DNA of 13,656 nt from CANLBN01 sp050633825 (GTDB lineage Bacteria; Pseudomonadota; Gammaproteobacteria; Pseudomonadales; Cellvibrionaceae), in the NCBI GenBank assembly GCA_050633825.1, contig JBOEHG010000053.1:1-13656 (forward strand), written 5' to 3'. The notes beneath the pieces are model-generated. The model was not told the DNA's origin. It ran no database searches and saw only the letters and a list, made by a program, of their open reading frames with translations. Shown here in pieces: positions 8,292 to 13,656 of the stretch. The position numbers were made by a program, and so were the translations under genes. Numbering within the stretch: the stretch's first letter is position 1; each line of letters begins with the position of its first letter.

Positions 8292-8813
8292 CTATTCCGC
8301 TACACCGGCCTCTTCAGAGTGTTCATTTTGTCTGTACGCCGGATTACGTGTTGTTATCAGTTTAAGGAAATCATCAAAAACAGCGATACCAAAAACCAAA
8401 ATACCGATAAATACAGGCAGCTGAGGAATCCACAAATGAATAACAACATAGCCTGTCGTTACTTCATTAAAATCATAGGATTCATAAACGGTATACCCAA
8501 AATACCAAATGAGGTAACCACACAAGACAACCATTAAAGTCATACAGGCAACTTCCGTTAAAAATCGCTTACTCTCACCAAGATGAGAAATCAATAACGA
8601 AACCCGGATAAGGCCACCAAAGCGAAAGGTATAACCAAGACAAAGAGAAAAAGATGAAGCCAGTAAAAAACCAGAAAAATCTTCAGTAGAGGGAACAATG
8701 ACCCCAAACCAACGACCCACTATCTGGGCTAAAATCAACAACGTCATTGCTATCAAACAACAACCGCCGGCTAAAGCTGATACATAATATAAGCGATCGA
8801 GTTGTTTACGCAT
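8292..8813 (-). CDS. dctQ: TRAP transporter small permease subunit (DctQ)
   Basis: This is the small membrane subunit of the TRAP transporter, which pairs with DctM. The 173 residues fit the DctQ family (PF04290). Four hydrophobic segments are visible, roughly residues 9-32, 46-65, 82-105 and 127-150. The motif ILAQIVGRWFGVIVPSTEDF in the first quarter resembles the family pattern around the first loop. It starts at ATG 8813 with GGATAAG upstream and is followed 7 nt later by dctM. It is separated from dctP by 107 nt that contain a terminator-like hairpin, so it is probably made at a lower level than the binding protein. Confidence 0.9.
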   Translation of the reverse strand: MRKQLDRLYYVSALAGGCCLIAMTLLILAQIVGRWFGVIVPSTEDFSGFLLASSFSLCLGYTFRFGGLIRVSLLISHLGESKRFLTEVACMTLMVVLCGYLIWYFGYTVYESYDFNEVTTGYVVIHLWIPQLPVFIGILVFGIAVFDDFLKLITTRNPAYRQNEHSEEAGVAE

Positions 8814-8837
8814 AACTTATCCAACTACTTATTTTAG

Positions 8838-8865
8838 AAAAAAGAACTTGAGCAAAGCCCAAGTT
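8838..8865 (-). terminator. Terminator-like hairpin between dctP and dctQ
   Basis: On the minus strand AACTTGGGC-TTT-GCTCAAGTT (8845-8865) forms a 9-bp stem with one G-U pair and a three-base loop, followed by C and six T residues. It sits inside the operon, so it more likely acts as a partial terminator or a 3'-end stabiliser that raises dctP over the membrane subunits. Confidence 0.8.
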
Positions 8866-8920
8866 TAAGAGGCGTCCTTGCCTGATTAGGAGAGTCCTAT
8901 ACTATCTCTTGAGAACTAGC

Positions 8921-9895
8921 TTACTTGATAGCACTTAAAACAGCTTTACCTGTTTCACCTGCTTCAGCAGCCCACTCTTCACCCATTGTTTTACCAATTG
9001 CTTGTAGCTCAGATTTAAGTGTATCTGTAGGCGCAGAAACATTCATACCTTTTTCTTTCAAGGTCGCTGTTTTTGCTTCAGTTTCAGTTTTAGCCATTGC
9101 CCAACCGCGTGCTTCCGCTTTTGCAGCCGCGTCGAGTAATTTCTTTTGCATATCGGCAGACAAGCGCTTAAATGCTTTAGCGTTTACAACAACCATATTT
9201 TTAGGAATCCACGCTTGCACATCAGTGTAGTAAGAAACGAAGTCCCAAGCCTGACTGCTCACACCAGTACTCGGTGAAGTTACCATCGCATCGATAATAC
9301 CGGTACTGAATGCTTGTGGAATTTCAGGTGTTTGCACTGTTGTTGGTGCTGCCTTTAATAATACTGACAAACGAGAAGTCGTTGGGCTGTATGCACGCAT
9401 TCTTGCACCTTCAAAGTCAGCTGCAGAGTTTACTGCCTTCTTAGTGTAAAAACCTTGTGGTGGCCAAGGCACAGCAAACAATAGTTTTACGCCGTCTTTC
9501 TCTAAGCTGGCTTCAACATAAGAACGAGTCGCATCCCATAGTTTTTTAGCTGAATCAAAATCACTGGCCAAGAAAGGAATATTATCCGCTTTAAAGATAG
9601 GGTCATCATTACCTTTAAGCCCCATAAATAGCTCACCAATTTGCGCTTGGCCGCCACGTACTGAACGGTAGATTTCACCGTGCTTGAATAAAGATGCTCC
9701 AGAATGAACTGTAATATCAATTTCACCACCGGTTGCCGTTTTCACATCTTCTGCGAAAGCGCGAACGTTTTTAGTGTGATGAACACCATCACCGTAAGGT
9801 GTTGGCATATTCCATTTAGCAGCATCTGCTACTAATGATTGACCGGCTAGAATTAGCGCGGCTGACGCGATGGCGAGTTTACTTGCATATTTCAT
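8921..9895 (-). CDS. dctP: TRAP transporter periplasmic binding protein (DctP)
   Basis: This is the periplasmic receptor of the TRAP system (PF03480), 324 residues. A Sec signal peptide covers about residues 1-25: a Lys at 2 and 6, a hydrophobic core, and a cleavage site after VADA. The mature part shows the family layout, with SGASLFKHGE.YRSVRGGQ.QIGE at about 65-88 and EGARMRAYSP at 162-171; the Arg at 167 is the likely carboxylate-gripping residue. TPEIPQAFSTGIIDAM at about 189-204 is the usual second block. The start is firm: AGGAGGT lies five bases before ATG 9895. It is the first gene of the operon and diverges from the first MarR-like gene. Bordetella TRAP receptors that bind pyroglutamate are a known precedent for the proposed substrate; the match has not been tested here. 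Confidence 0.95.
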   Translation of the reverse strand: MKYASKLAIASAALILAGQSLVADAAKWNMPTPYGDGVHHTKNVRAFAEDVKTATGGEIDITVHSGASLFKHGEIYRSVRGGQAQIGELFMGLKGNDDPIFKADNIPFLASDFDSAKKLWDATRSYVEASLEKDGVKLLFAVPWPPQGFYTKKAVNSAADFEGARMRAYSPTTSRLSVLLKAAPTTVQTPEIPQAFSTGIIDAMVTSPSTGVSSQAWDFVSYYTDVQAWIPKNMVVVNAKAFKRLSADMQKKLLDAAAKAEARGWAMAKTETEAKTATLKEKGMNVSAPTDTLKSELQAIGKTMGEEWAAEAGETGKAVLSAIK

Positions 9896-9940
9896 CGAGG
9901 ACCTCCTGAAGGACTGTGGAAGAATGCTTTTTTATCTGAT

Positions 9941-9951
9941 TTAGTTTAGTT
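9941..9951 (-). promoter_or_regulatory. Possible operator: AACTAA boxes upstream of dctP
   Basis: The minus strand reads AACTAAACTAA, 45 bp before the dctP start. AACTAAACT also occurs at 13432-13440, 44 bp before the second binding-protein gene, and AACTAA is half of the inverted repeat upstream of the second MarR-like gene and the PF07286 gene. The region is AT-rich, so chance is possible. Confidence 0.35.
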
Positions 9952-9967
9952 AATGTTTATTGTTTTC

Positions 9968-9983
9968 ACACGTTTTAACGTGT
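9968..9983. promoter_or_regulatory. Palindrome in the dctP/MarR-like divergent region
   Basis: ACACGTT-TT-AACGTGT has perfect 7-bp arms. It lies in the 200-bp divergent intergenic region, 72 bp before dctP, and is followed on the plus strand by seven T residues. It could be an operator for a dimeric regulator; a terminator reading right is less likely because no gene on that strand ends before it. Confidence 0.45.
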
Positions 9984-10029
9984 TTTTTTGTTAGTATGCT
10001 AGGATGAATATAGCGTCACTACAGGTAAA

Positions 10030-10058
10030 AAGTTAATAAAAGAGTGATAATATGTCAA
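10030..10058 (-). promoter_or_regulatory. Possible promoter of the dctP operon
   Basis: On the minus strand a perfect -35 TTGACA (10053-10058) is followed 17 bp later by TAACTT (10030-10035), a poor -10. If used, the leader would be about 130 nt and would include the palindrome at 9968-9983. The -35 is the strongest hexamer in the gap; the -10 leaves the call uncertain. Confidence 0.35.
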
Positions 10059-10095
10059 CAAATTATTTCTATAATATTACGAAAAGGGGATTTAA

Positions 10096-10644
10096 ATGCC
10101 AGCAAAAAAAGATAAACCATTGATTAAAAAAGAGATTCTTGATCAGCCCAAAATTGTCTCTTCTGACCAATTACTCTCGGAAAAGAGCGTTGAATTGTCA
10201 GAATTCGAGTATGGACTCATTATTTCATGGCATGCATTTAGTCGTTGGCTGGTCCGTTGTATGTCCGCTGCTGGCATGCAAGACCTTACTCCTATCGATA
10301 TTTTGGTATTGCACCATCTAAACCACCGCCAACGAGACAAAAAACTCGCTGATATCTGCTTTGTATTAAATGTAGAAGATACTCATATCGTGTCTTACTC
10401 TCTCAAAAAACTGGTTGCAGCCAGTCTGGTTAAAAATAAGAAGCAAGGTAAAGAAGTTCTGTTTTCATTGACTGAAAAAGGAGCCGAAATATGCGAATCA
10501 TACCGACAAGTTCGGGAAACATGCTTAATGTCGGGCTTCTCTGGAAAAGAAAGCGAAAACCAACAATTTAGTGATCTTGCCGGTGTGCTTCGCGCACTAT
10601 CAGGCCACTATGATCAAGCAGCAAGAGCAGCTTCATCAATATAA
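10096..10644 (+). CDS. MarR-like winged-helix regulator, copy 1
   Basis: The protein has 182 residues and resembles the predicted MarR-type HTH regulators grouped as COG5631. The winged-helix part runs from about residue 65 to 140: TPIDILVLHHLNH, then KKLADICFVLNVEDTHIVSYSLKKL (the likely recognition region) and KNKKQGKEVLFSLTEKG (wing). A basic N-terminal tail of about 19 residues is absent from its paralogue at 11744. The C-terminal tail ending in SGHYDQAARAASSI is identical in the two copies. AAGGGGA lies five bases before the start and TATAAT at 10070-10075 could be its -10. It diverges from dctP, which suggests it controls the TRAP-oxoprolinase operon and perhaps itself. The ligand is unknown; 5-oxoproline or glutamate is a guess from context. 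Confidence 0.85.
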   Translation: MPAKKDKPLIKKEILDQPKIVSSDQLLSEKSVELSEFEYGLIISWHAFSRWLVRCMSAAGMQDLTPIDILVLHHLNHRQRDKKLADICFVLNVEDTHIVSYSLKKLVAASLVKNKKQGKEVLFSLTEKGAEICESYRQVRETCLMSGFSGKESENQQFSDLAGVLRALSGHYDQAARAASSI

Positions 10645-10666
10645 CCATTATAGAGGTAAGCGCTAG

Positions 10667-10714
10667 TACTCTTATGCACAAGCTGTAAGCACGACCACTT
10701 GTTGCTTAAGAGTA
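10667..10714. repeat. Imperfect inverted repeat upstream of the LysR gene
   Basis: The left arm TACTCTTATGCACAAG (10667-10682) and right arm CTTGTTGCTTAAGAGTA (10698-10714) pair with one mismatch and one extra base around a 15-nt loop. No T-run follows, so it is not a clear terminator for the gene ending at 10644. It lies 20-67 bp before the LysR start, where autoregulatory LysR sites are usually found. Confidence 0.55.
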
Positions 10715-10733
10715 ATGATCTAGCATTGATAAT

Positions 10734-11612
10734 ATGAACATTAAAAACTTAGAAGCTTTTCTGGCCATTGTTCAACTGGGCAGTTTTAAGGCCGCCAGTG
10801 AGAAGTTGCATACAACTCAACCGGCTATTTCGGCACGTATCGCCAACCTCGAAAATGAAATAGGTTCATCCATTTTCGACCGTAGTGATAAAAAGGCTCA
10901 CTTGACGCCAAAAGGCTATAAATTGCTGCCATATGCAGAAAAAGTGATCGCCTTACTACAAGAGATGCGTTTTGCCGTTGGTGATAAAGAAGACTACTCA
11001 GGTACAGTTAGACTGGGCTCATCAGAAACCATTGTCCATATATGGGTATCTGAGTTTATCCATAGCTTGCATGAAGAGTACCCTAACCTTACTATCGAGC
11101 TTATTGTTGATACCTCTATCAACCTAAGAGAAAAACTCCTTAAACGGGAAATTGATCTTGCCTTTTTAATGGGCCCTCTAGTCAACCCTGACCTTGAGAG
11201 CAAATTTCTCTGTAAATACCCCCTCTCTTGGGTAGCGAGCCCAAAACTTAAATTACCTGACCGCATATTATCCCTCGCCGACCTGACAAAACATCAAATT
11301 ATTACCTATCAACGGCAAACGCGCCCTTATGTGCAGCTCAAGGAAATGTTTAATCTAGTTGATCTGCCCATGGTCAAAATCAATGGTCTCAGCTCCATGT
11401 CAACCATCATTCGGATGGCAGTAGACGGTATTGGTATTAGTACCCTGCCGCCTGCCGCAATACAAAATGAATTGTCTGCTGGCACCTTAGTGGAATTAAA
11501 AACAGAACAAGAGCTAGGCGACCTGATGTTTATCGTGGTTCATAGCACAGACCCACTCGTTCGCACGATTGCTGATATAGCACAAAAGTCAGGGAAAATT
11601 CATTCACAATAA
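10734..11612 (+). CDS. LysR-family transcriptional regulator
   Basis: The 292 residues show the full LysR layout. The N-terminal winged HTH at residues 1-60 includes FLAIVQLGSFKAASEKLHTT and QPAISARIANLENEIG. A linker helix follows at about 61-88 and the two-lobed effector domain (PF03466) from about 89 with TVRLGSSETIV, then IDLAFLMGP and VDGIGISTLPP. Length is normal and no element is missing. The start ATG 10734 begins exactly at the conserved MNIKNLEAFL; the ribosome-binding site is weak. It lies 89 nt after the first MarR-like gene and 131 nt before the second, so it is bracketed by the two paralogues. It probably senses a pathway metabolite and acts on one of the neighbouring promoters, but which one cannot be read from the sequence. 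Confidence 0.93.
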   Translation: MNIKNLEAFLAIVQLGSFKAASEKLHTTQPAISARIANLENEIGSSIFDRSDKKAHLTPKGYKLLPYAEKVIALLQEMRFAVGDKEDYSGTVRLGSSETIVHIWVSEFIHSLHEEYPNLTIELIVDTSINLREKLLKREIDLAFLMGPLVNPDLESKFLCKYPLSWVASPKLKLPDRILSLADLTKHQIITYQRQTRPYVQLKEMFNLVDLPMVKINGLSSMSTIIRMAVDGIGISTLPPAAIQNELSAGTLVELKTEQELGDLMFIVVHSTDPLVRTIADIAQKSGKIHSQ

Positions 11613-11640
11613 GCAGTTAAAAAGACAGCGATTAAATTGT

Positions 11641-11712
11641 TTTATCAAAAATCATAAATATAATTAATTTTACTTAACTAAGACACTTCCATAGAATCAT
11701 TTAAACGACATT
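11641..11712 (+). repeat. Duplicated promoter segment, copy A (before second MarR-like gene)
   Basis: These 72 bp match 12482-12553 at about 65 of 72 positions by eye, with no gap. The shared part contains TTAATT-TTACTT-AACTAA (11664-11681), the common CTTCCATAGAAT (11686-11697) and AACGACATT. The genes that follow the two copies are unrelated, so the promoter region itself was copied or recombined. Confidence 0.85.
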
Positions 11713-11750
11713 ACTGACACTATTATGGCATTTAGATAATTCTATGGAAG
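11686..11750 (+). promoter_or_regulatory. 12-bp inverted repeat enclosing the start codon of the second MarR-like gene
   Basis: CTTCCATAGAAT (11686-11697) and ATTCTATGGAAG (11739-11750) are perfect inverted arms 41 bp apart. The right arm contains the ATG at 11744. It could be a pair of protein sites for DNA looping or an mRNA stem that hides the start; no normal ribosome-binding site is visible. Confidence 0.6.
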
Positions 11751-12253
11751 CGCCTCATGCAATTGTTTCATCCGACCAGCTGGCTTCTAATAAGAGCACT
11801 GAGTTATCAGAGTTTGAATATGGGCTGATTATTTCCTGGCATGCCTATAGTCGCTGGCTTGTTCGCTGTATGTCAGTGGCAGGGATACAAGAGCTGACAC
11901 CTGTCGATATCTTAATCCTGCATCATTTGAATCATCAAAATAGAGATAAGAAACTCGCCGATATTTGTTTTGTGCTAAATATAGAAGATACCCATATCGT
12001 CTCTTACGCACTCAGAAAAATGGCTTCAGCGAACCTAGTCAAAAGCAAAAAGCTCGGTAAAGAGTCACTTTATTCCCTAACCCGAAAAGGCATTGATATT
12101 TGCGAATCCTACCGCCAAGTGCGTGAAACCTGCTTAATGGCGGGTCTTTCTGGTAAAAAAGGGGAAAATCAGCAATTTAGTGACCTAGCGGGCGTACTAC
12201 GTGCACTTTCAGGTCACTATGATCAAGCCGCAAGGGCGGCATCATCGATTTAG
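11744..12253 (+). CDS. MarR-like winged-helix regulator, copy 2
   Basis: The 169 residues are a paralogue of the protein at 10096-10644: from IVSSDQL onward about 134 of 163 residues are identical (my count). It lacks the basic 13-residue extension at the N-terminus. The winged-helix region (about residues 54-128) keeps KKLADICFVL, EDTHIVSY and the wing, while most changes lie in the loops. The last 27 residues are identical in both, though 16 of those 27 codons differ, so the tail is under strong protein-level constraint. The ATG at 11744 is preceded in frame by TAA (11737-11739 region, ...ttt aga taa), leaving no longer start, and it sits inside an inverted repeat without a clear ribosome-binding site. 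It may form hetero- or homodimers with copy 1. Confidence 0.84.
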   Translation: MEAPHAIVSSDQLASNKSTELSEFEYGLIISWHAYSRWLVRCMSVAGIQELTPVDILILHHLNHQNRDKKLADICFVLNIEDTHIVSYALRKMASANLVKSKKLGKESLYSLTRKGIDICESYRQVRETCLMAGLSGKKGENQQFSDLAGVLRALSGHYDQAARAASSI

Positions 12254-12577
12254 TCTCCCCCCTATTTTGTATCCATTCTAAGGAATGAATATCATCCCCC
12301 TCTTTCTTAGCGACTAGAAATAAAGCCTAAATAAGCAAACTAAGCTATATTTTTGATCAAAAAAGATCACAACCGTACTCTTTACCGATGAAATAAGCAC
12401 TCCACTCAATCCTTTCCAAGCCCACTAAAATCAATATGTCGATCAAATTTTAAACTAAAAACATACATGACATAAAAATAATTTATCTAAAATCATAAAA
12501 ATAATTAGTTTTACTTAACTAAAAGTCTTCCATAGAATCATTTTAACGACATTTAACCGGATCAATGGAAATACCCT
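12254..12577 (+). other. 324-bp intergenic region before the PF07286 gene
   Basis: No coding frame of note is seen. A 14-bp palindrome TTTTTGATCAAAAA lies at 12350-12363, a short hairpin CATTC-TAAG-GAATG at about 12274-12288 without a T-run, and the right third carries copy B of the duplicated promoter segment. The PF07286 promoter should lie in this right part. Confidence 0.6.
12482..12553 (+). repeat. Duplicated promoter segment, copy B (before PF07286 gene)
   Basis: About 90% identical to 11641-11712. Here the inner inverted repeat is perfect: TTAGTT (12505-12510), six bases, AACTAA (12517-12522), a likely dimer operator. CTTCCATAGAAT (12527-12538) is also kept, and a partial partner TCAATGGAA (12562-12570) matches eight of nine positions inverted. 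Confidence 0.85.
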
Positions 12578-13405
12578 ATGCACTTTTGGTCAGAACAACA
12601 CGTTGATAATAACGAAGTCAATCACAGCGTCGCTGAAGTACATCAACTACGCAACAAAATTCGTTCCGGCGAATTTTGCCAGCAAACCTCTGGGCTGGTT
12701 TCTGGTTATGTACAAACCAATATTGTTATCTTACCTAGTGCCCTAGCAGGAGACTTCCTTAAATTTTGCGTTAAAAACCCTAAGCCCTGCCCTCTGATTG
12801 CTGTTTCTGAACCGGGTGAGTTTCAATTAAAAGATTTAGGCCCTGATATCGATATCCGTACTGACGTGCCTAAATATTTGACCTATACCAACGGACAACT
12901 TACTGAAGAGCTCAACGACTTACACAGTGTATGGCAGGATGACTTTGTCACTTTTGTATTGGGCTGTTCATTTTCATTTGAAGCCGCTTTACTTGAAGCC
13001 AACTTACCTATTCGTCATATCGACAACTGTACCAATGTACCGATGTTCAAAACCAATATCGATACCAATGCGGCTGGCGTCTTTAACGGCAAGACCGTTG
13101 TCACTATGCGTCCATTTTCAGCCGCTGACGCTATTAAGGCTGTACAAATTACTTCGCGATACCGTTCTGTTCATGGCGCGCCGATTCATTTAGGCGACCC
13201 ATCACTGATTGGTATTGATGATCTTAGCCAACCGGATTTTGGCGACAAAGTGGAAGTAAAAAAAGGAGAAATACCGGTTTTTTGGGCATGCGGTGTCACA
13301 CCTCAATTAGCAATTGAACAGGCAAAGATTCCGTTTTGCATCACTCACAAGCCCGGATATATGCTGATAACTGACCTGCTTAACGCACAGTTGTCACTTA
13401 TATAA
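12578..13405 (+). CDS. PF07286 (DUF1445/YcsI) protein, D-glutamate cyclase-related putative hydro-lyase
   Basis: The 275 residues fit the DUF1445/YcsI family (often named putative hydro-lyase, about 260-270 residues). A domain of this family is part of the mitochondrial D-glutamate cyclase, which interconverts D-glutamate and 5-oxo-D-proline, and Bacillus ycsI sits beside the pxpABC genes. Visible blocks are GYVQTNIVILP at residues 43-53, RTDVPKY at 94-100, LGCSFSFE at 128-135, NVPMFKTNI at 153-161, HGAPIHLGDPSLIGI at 199-213, VFWACGVTPQ at 234-243 and ITHKPGYMLITD at 255-266. The Cys residues at 130 and 238 and the acidic residues around them are candidate functional sites. GGAA seven bases before the ATG is a modest ribosome-binding site. 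Cytosolic, no signal peptide. The cyclase role is inferred from family and context, not shown. Confidence 0.88.
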   Translation: MHFWSEQHVDNNEVNHSVAEVHQLRNKIRSGEFCQQTSGLVSGYVQTNIVILPSALAGDFLKFCVKNPKPCPLIAVSEPGEFQLKDLGPDIDIRTDVPKYLTYTNGQLTEELNDLHSVWQDDFVTFVLGCSFSFEAALLEANLPIRHIDNCTNVPMFKTNIDTNAAGVFNGKTVVTMRPFSAADAIKAVQITSRYRSVHGAPIHLGDPSLIGIDDLSQPDFGDKVEVKKGEIPVFWACGVTPQLAIEQAKIPFCITHKPGYMLITDLLNAQLSLI

Positions 13406-13431
13406 GCATTAAAAAAACTATTAGAAATATA

Positions 13432-13440
13432 AACTAAACT
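13432..13440 (+). promoter_or_regulatory. Possible operator half-sites before the second binding-protein gene
   Basis: AACTAAACT is the same nine bases found on the coding strand upstream of dctP (9943-9951), at almost the same distance from the start codon (44 versus 47 bases between). It also contains the AACTAA half-site of the duplicated promoter segments. Confidence 0.35.
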
Positions 13441-13484
13441 TTATGAATAACTTAACCATTTCAAATCAAATCAACGAGGTCGAT

Positions 13485-13656
13485 ATGAAAACCATGATAA
13501 GAAAAAGCATCGCCACAACGGCAACCGTATTAATAGGCGCCAGCCTATCTTGGTCTGCAGTGGCTGCAGATCTACCCAAAACCAAAGTTAAAGTTGTTGG
13601 TACTTGGGCAAACCTATCCGTTTATAAAGATAGCGAAAAGCCTTTTTGGACAGAGA
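13485..13656 (+). CDS. Second TRAP-type periplasmic binding protein, 5' part only
   Basis: Fifty-seven codons are present before the window ends. The first residues form a clear Sec signal: MKTMIRK, a hydrophobic stretch TTATVLIGASLSWSAVA, and a cleavage site near AVA-A at about residue 24. The mature start VKVVGTWANLSVYKDSEKPF resembles the N-terminus of DctP-type receptors, in which a VG.W...PLY.....PFW pattern is common. GAGG five bases upstream supports the ATG at 13485; an ATG at 13443 in another frame is not used. It begins 79 nt after the PF07286 gene and shares no close similarity with the first DctP, so a second transporter with a different but related substrate probably follows. Family assignment is moderate because only the first fifth is visible. 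Confidence 0.75.
   Translation, partial: MKTMIRKSIATTATVLIGASLSWSAVAADLPKTKVKVVGTWANLSVYKDSEKPFWTE

Noticed and set aside
12350..12363. TTTTTGATCAAAAA palindrome as an operator
   Set aside because: Low-complexity A/T runs around GATC arise easily in AT-rich DNA; it lies far from the start codon and has no second copy in the window.
1..13656. Mobile elements, CRISPR arrays, tRNA genes or phage genes
   Set aside because: No transposase, integrase, repeat-spacer pattern, tRNA cloverleaf or target-site duplication could be seen on either strand.

Overview
The window looks like a chromosomal stretch from an AT-rich, probably marine gammaproteobacterium. The reasons are a class A RNase P RNA, a GGA-rich Rsm/Csr-type small RNA preceded by a GacA-type box (a Pseudomonas/Oceanospirillales style of regulation), TRAP transporters and a large NAD-glutamate dehydrogenase of the PF05088 family. 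The genus cannot be fixed from sequence alone. Two 'nn' runs (3931-3932, 4280-4281) are assembly gaps of unknown true length.

Layout. (1) 5-397, minus: rnpB. (2) 398-771: no protein gene, but a GacA-like upstream box (499-516), a -10 element and a ~134-nt candidate RsmY/RsmZ-like sRNA (about 572-705) with six GGA motifs and an intrinsic terminator. (3) 772-1536, plus: a TSUP-family membrane transporter. (4) 9895 down to 1573, minus: one compact operon, dctP - terminator-like hairpin - dctQ - dctM - pxpA - pxpB - pxpC - short NAD-glutamate dehydrogenase. (5) 10096-13405, plus, divergent from the operon: a MarR-like regulator, a LysR regulator, a second MarR-like regulator about 82% identical to the first, then a PF07286 (DUF1445/YcsI, D-glutamate cyclase-related) protein. 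(6) 13485-end, plus: the start of a second TRAP-type binding protein, cut by the window edge.

How it fits together (inference from families and gene order): the TRAP system imports a small carboxylate, most likely 5-oxoproline (pyroglutamate). PxpABC opens it to L-glutamate at the cost of ATP, and the co-transcribed NAD-glutamate dehydrogenase turns glutamate into 2-oxoglutarate, ammonia and NADH. The PF07286 protein would link D-glutamate and 5-oxo-D-proline to the same pool. The regulators sit in the divergent arm. A 72-bp promoter segment is duplicated upstream of the second MarR-like gene and the PF07286 gene, and AACTAA half-sites recur before both TRAP binding-protein genes, suggesting a local regulon.

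Most notable items: the unannotated Rsm-type sRNA beside rnpB, the complete 5-oxoproline-to-2-oxoglutarate operon, the N-terminally short glutamate dehydrogenase, and the paired MarR-like paralogues with their duplicated operator region.
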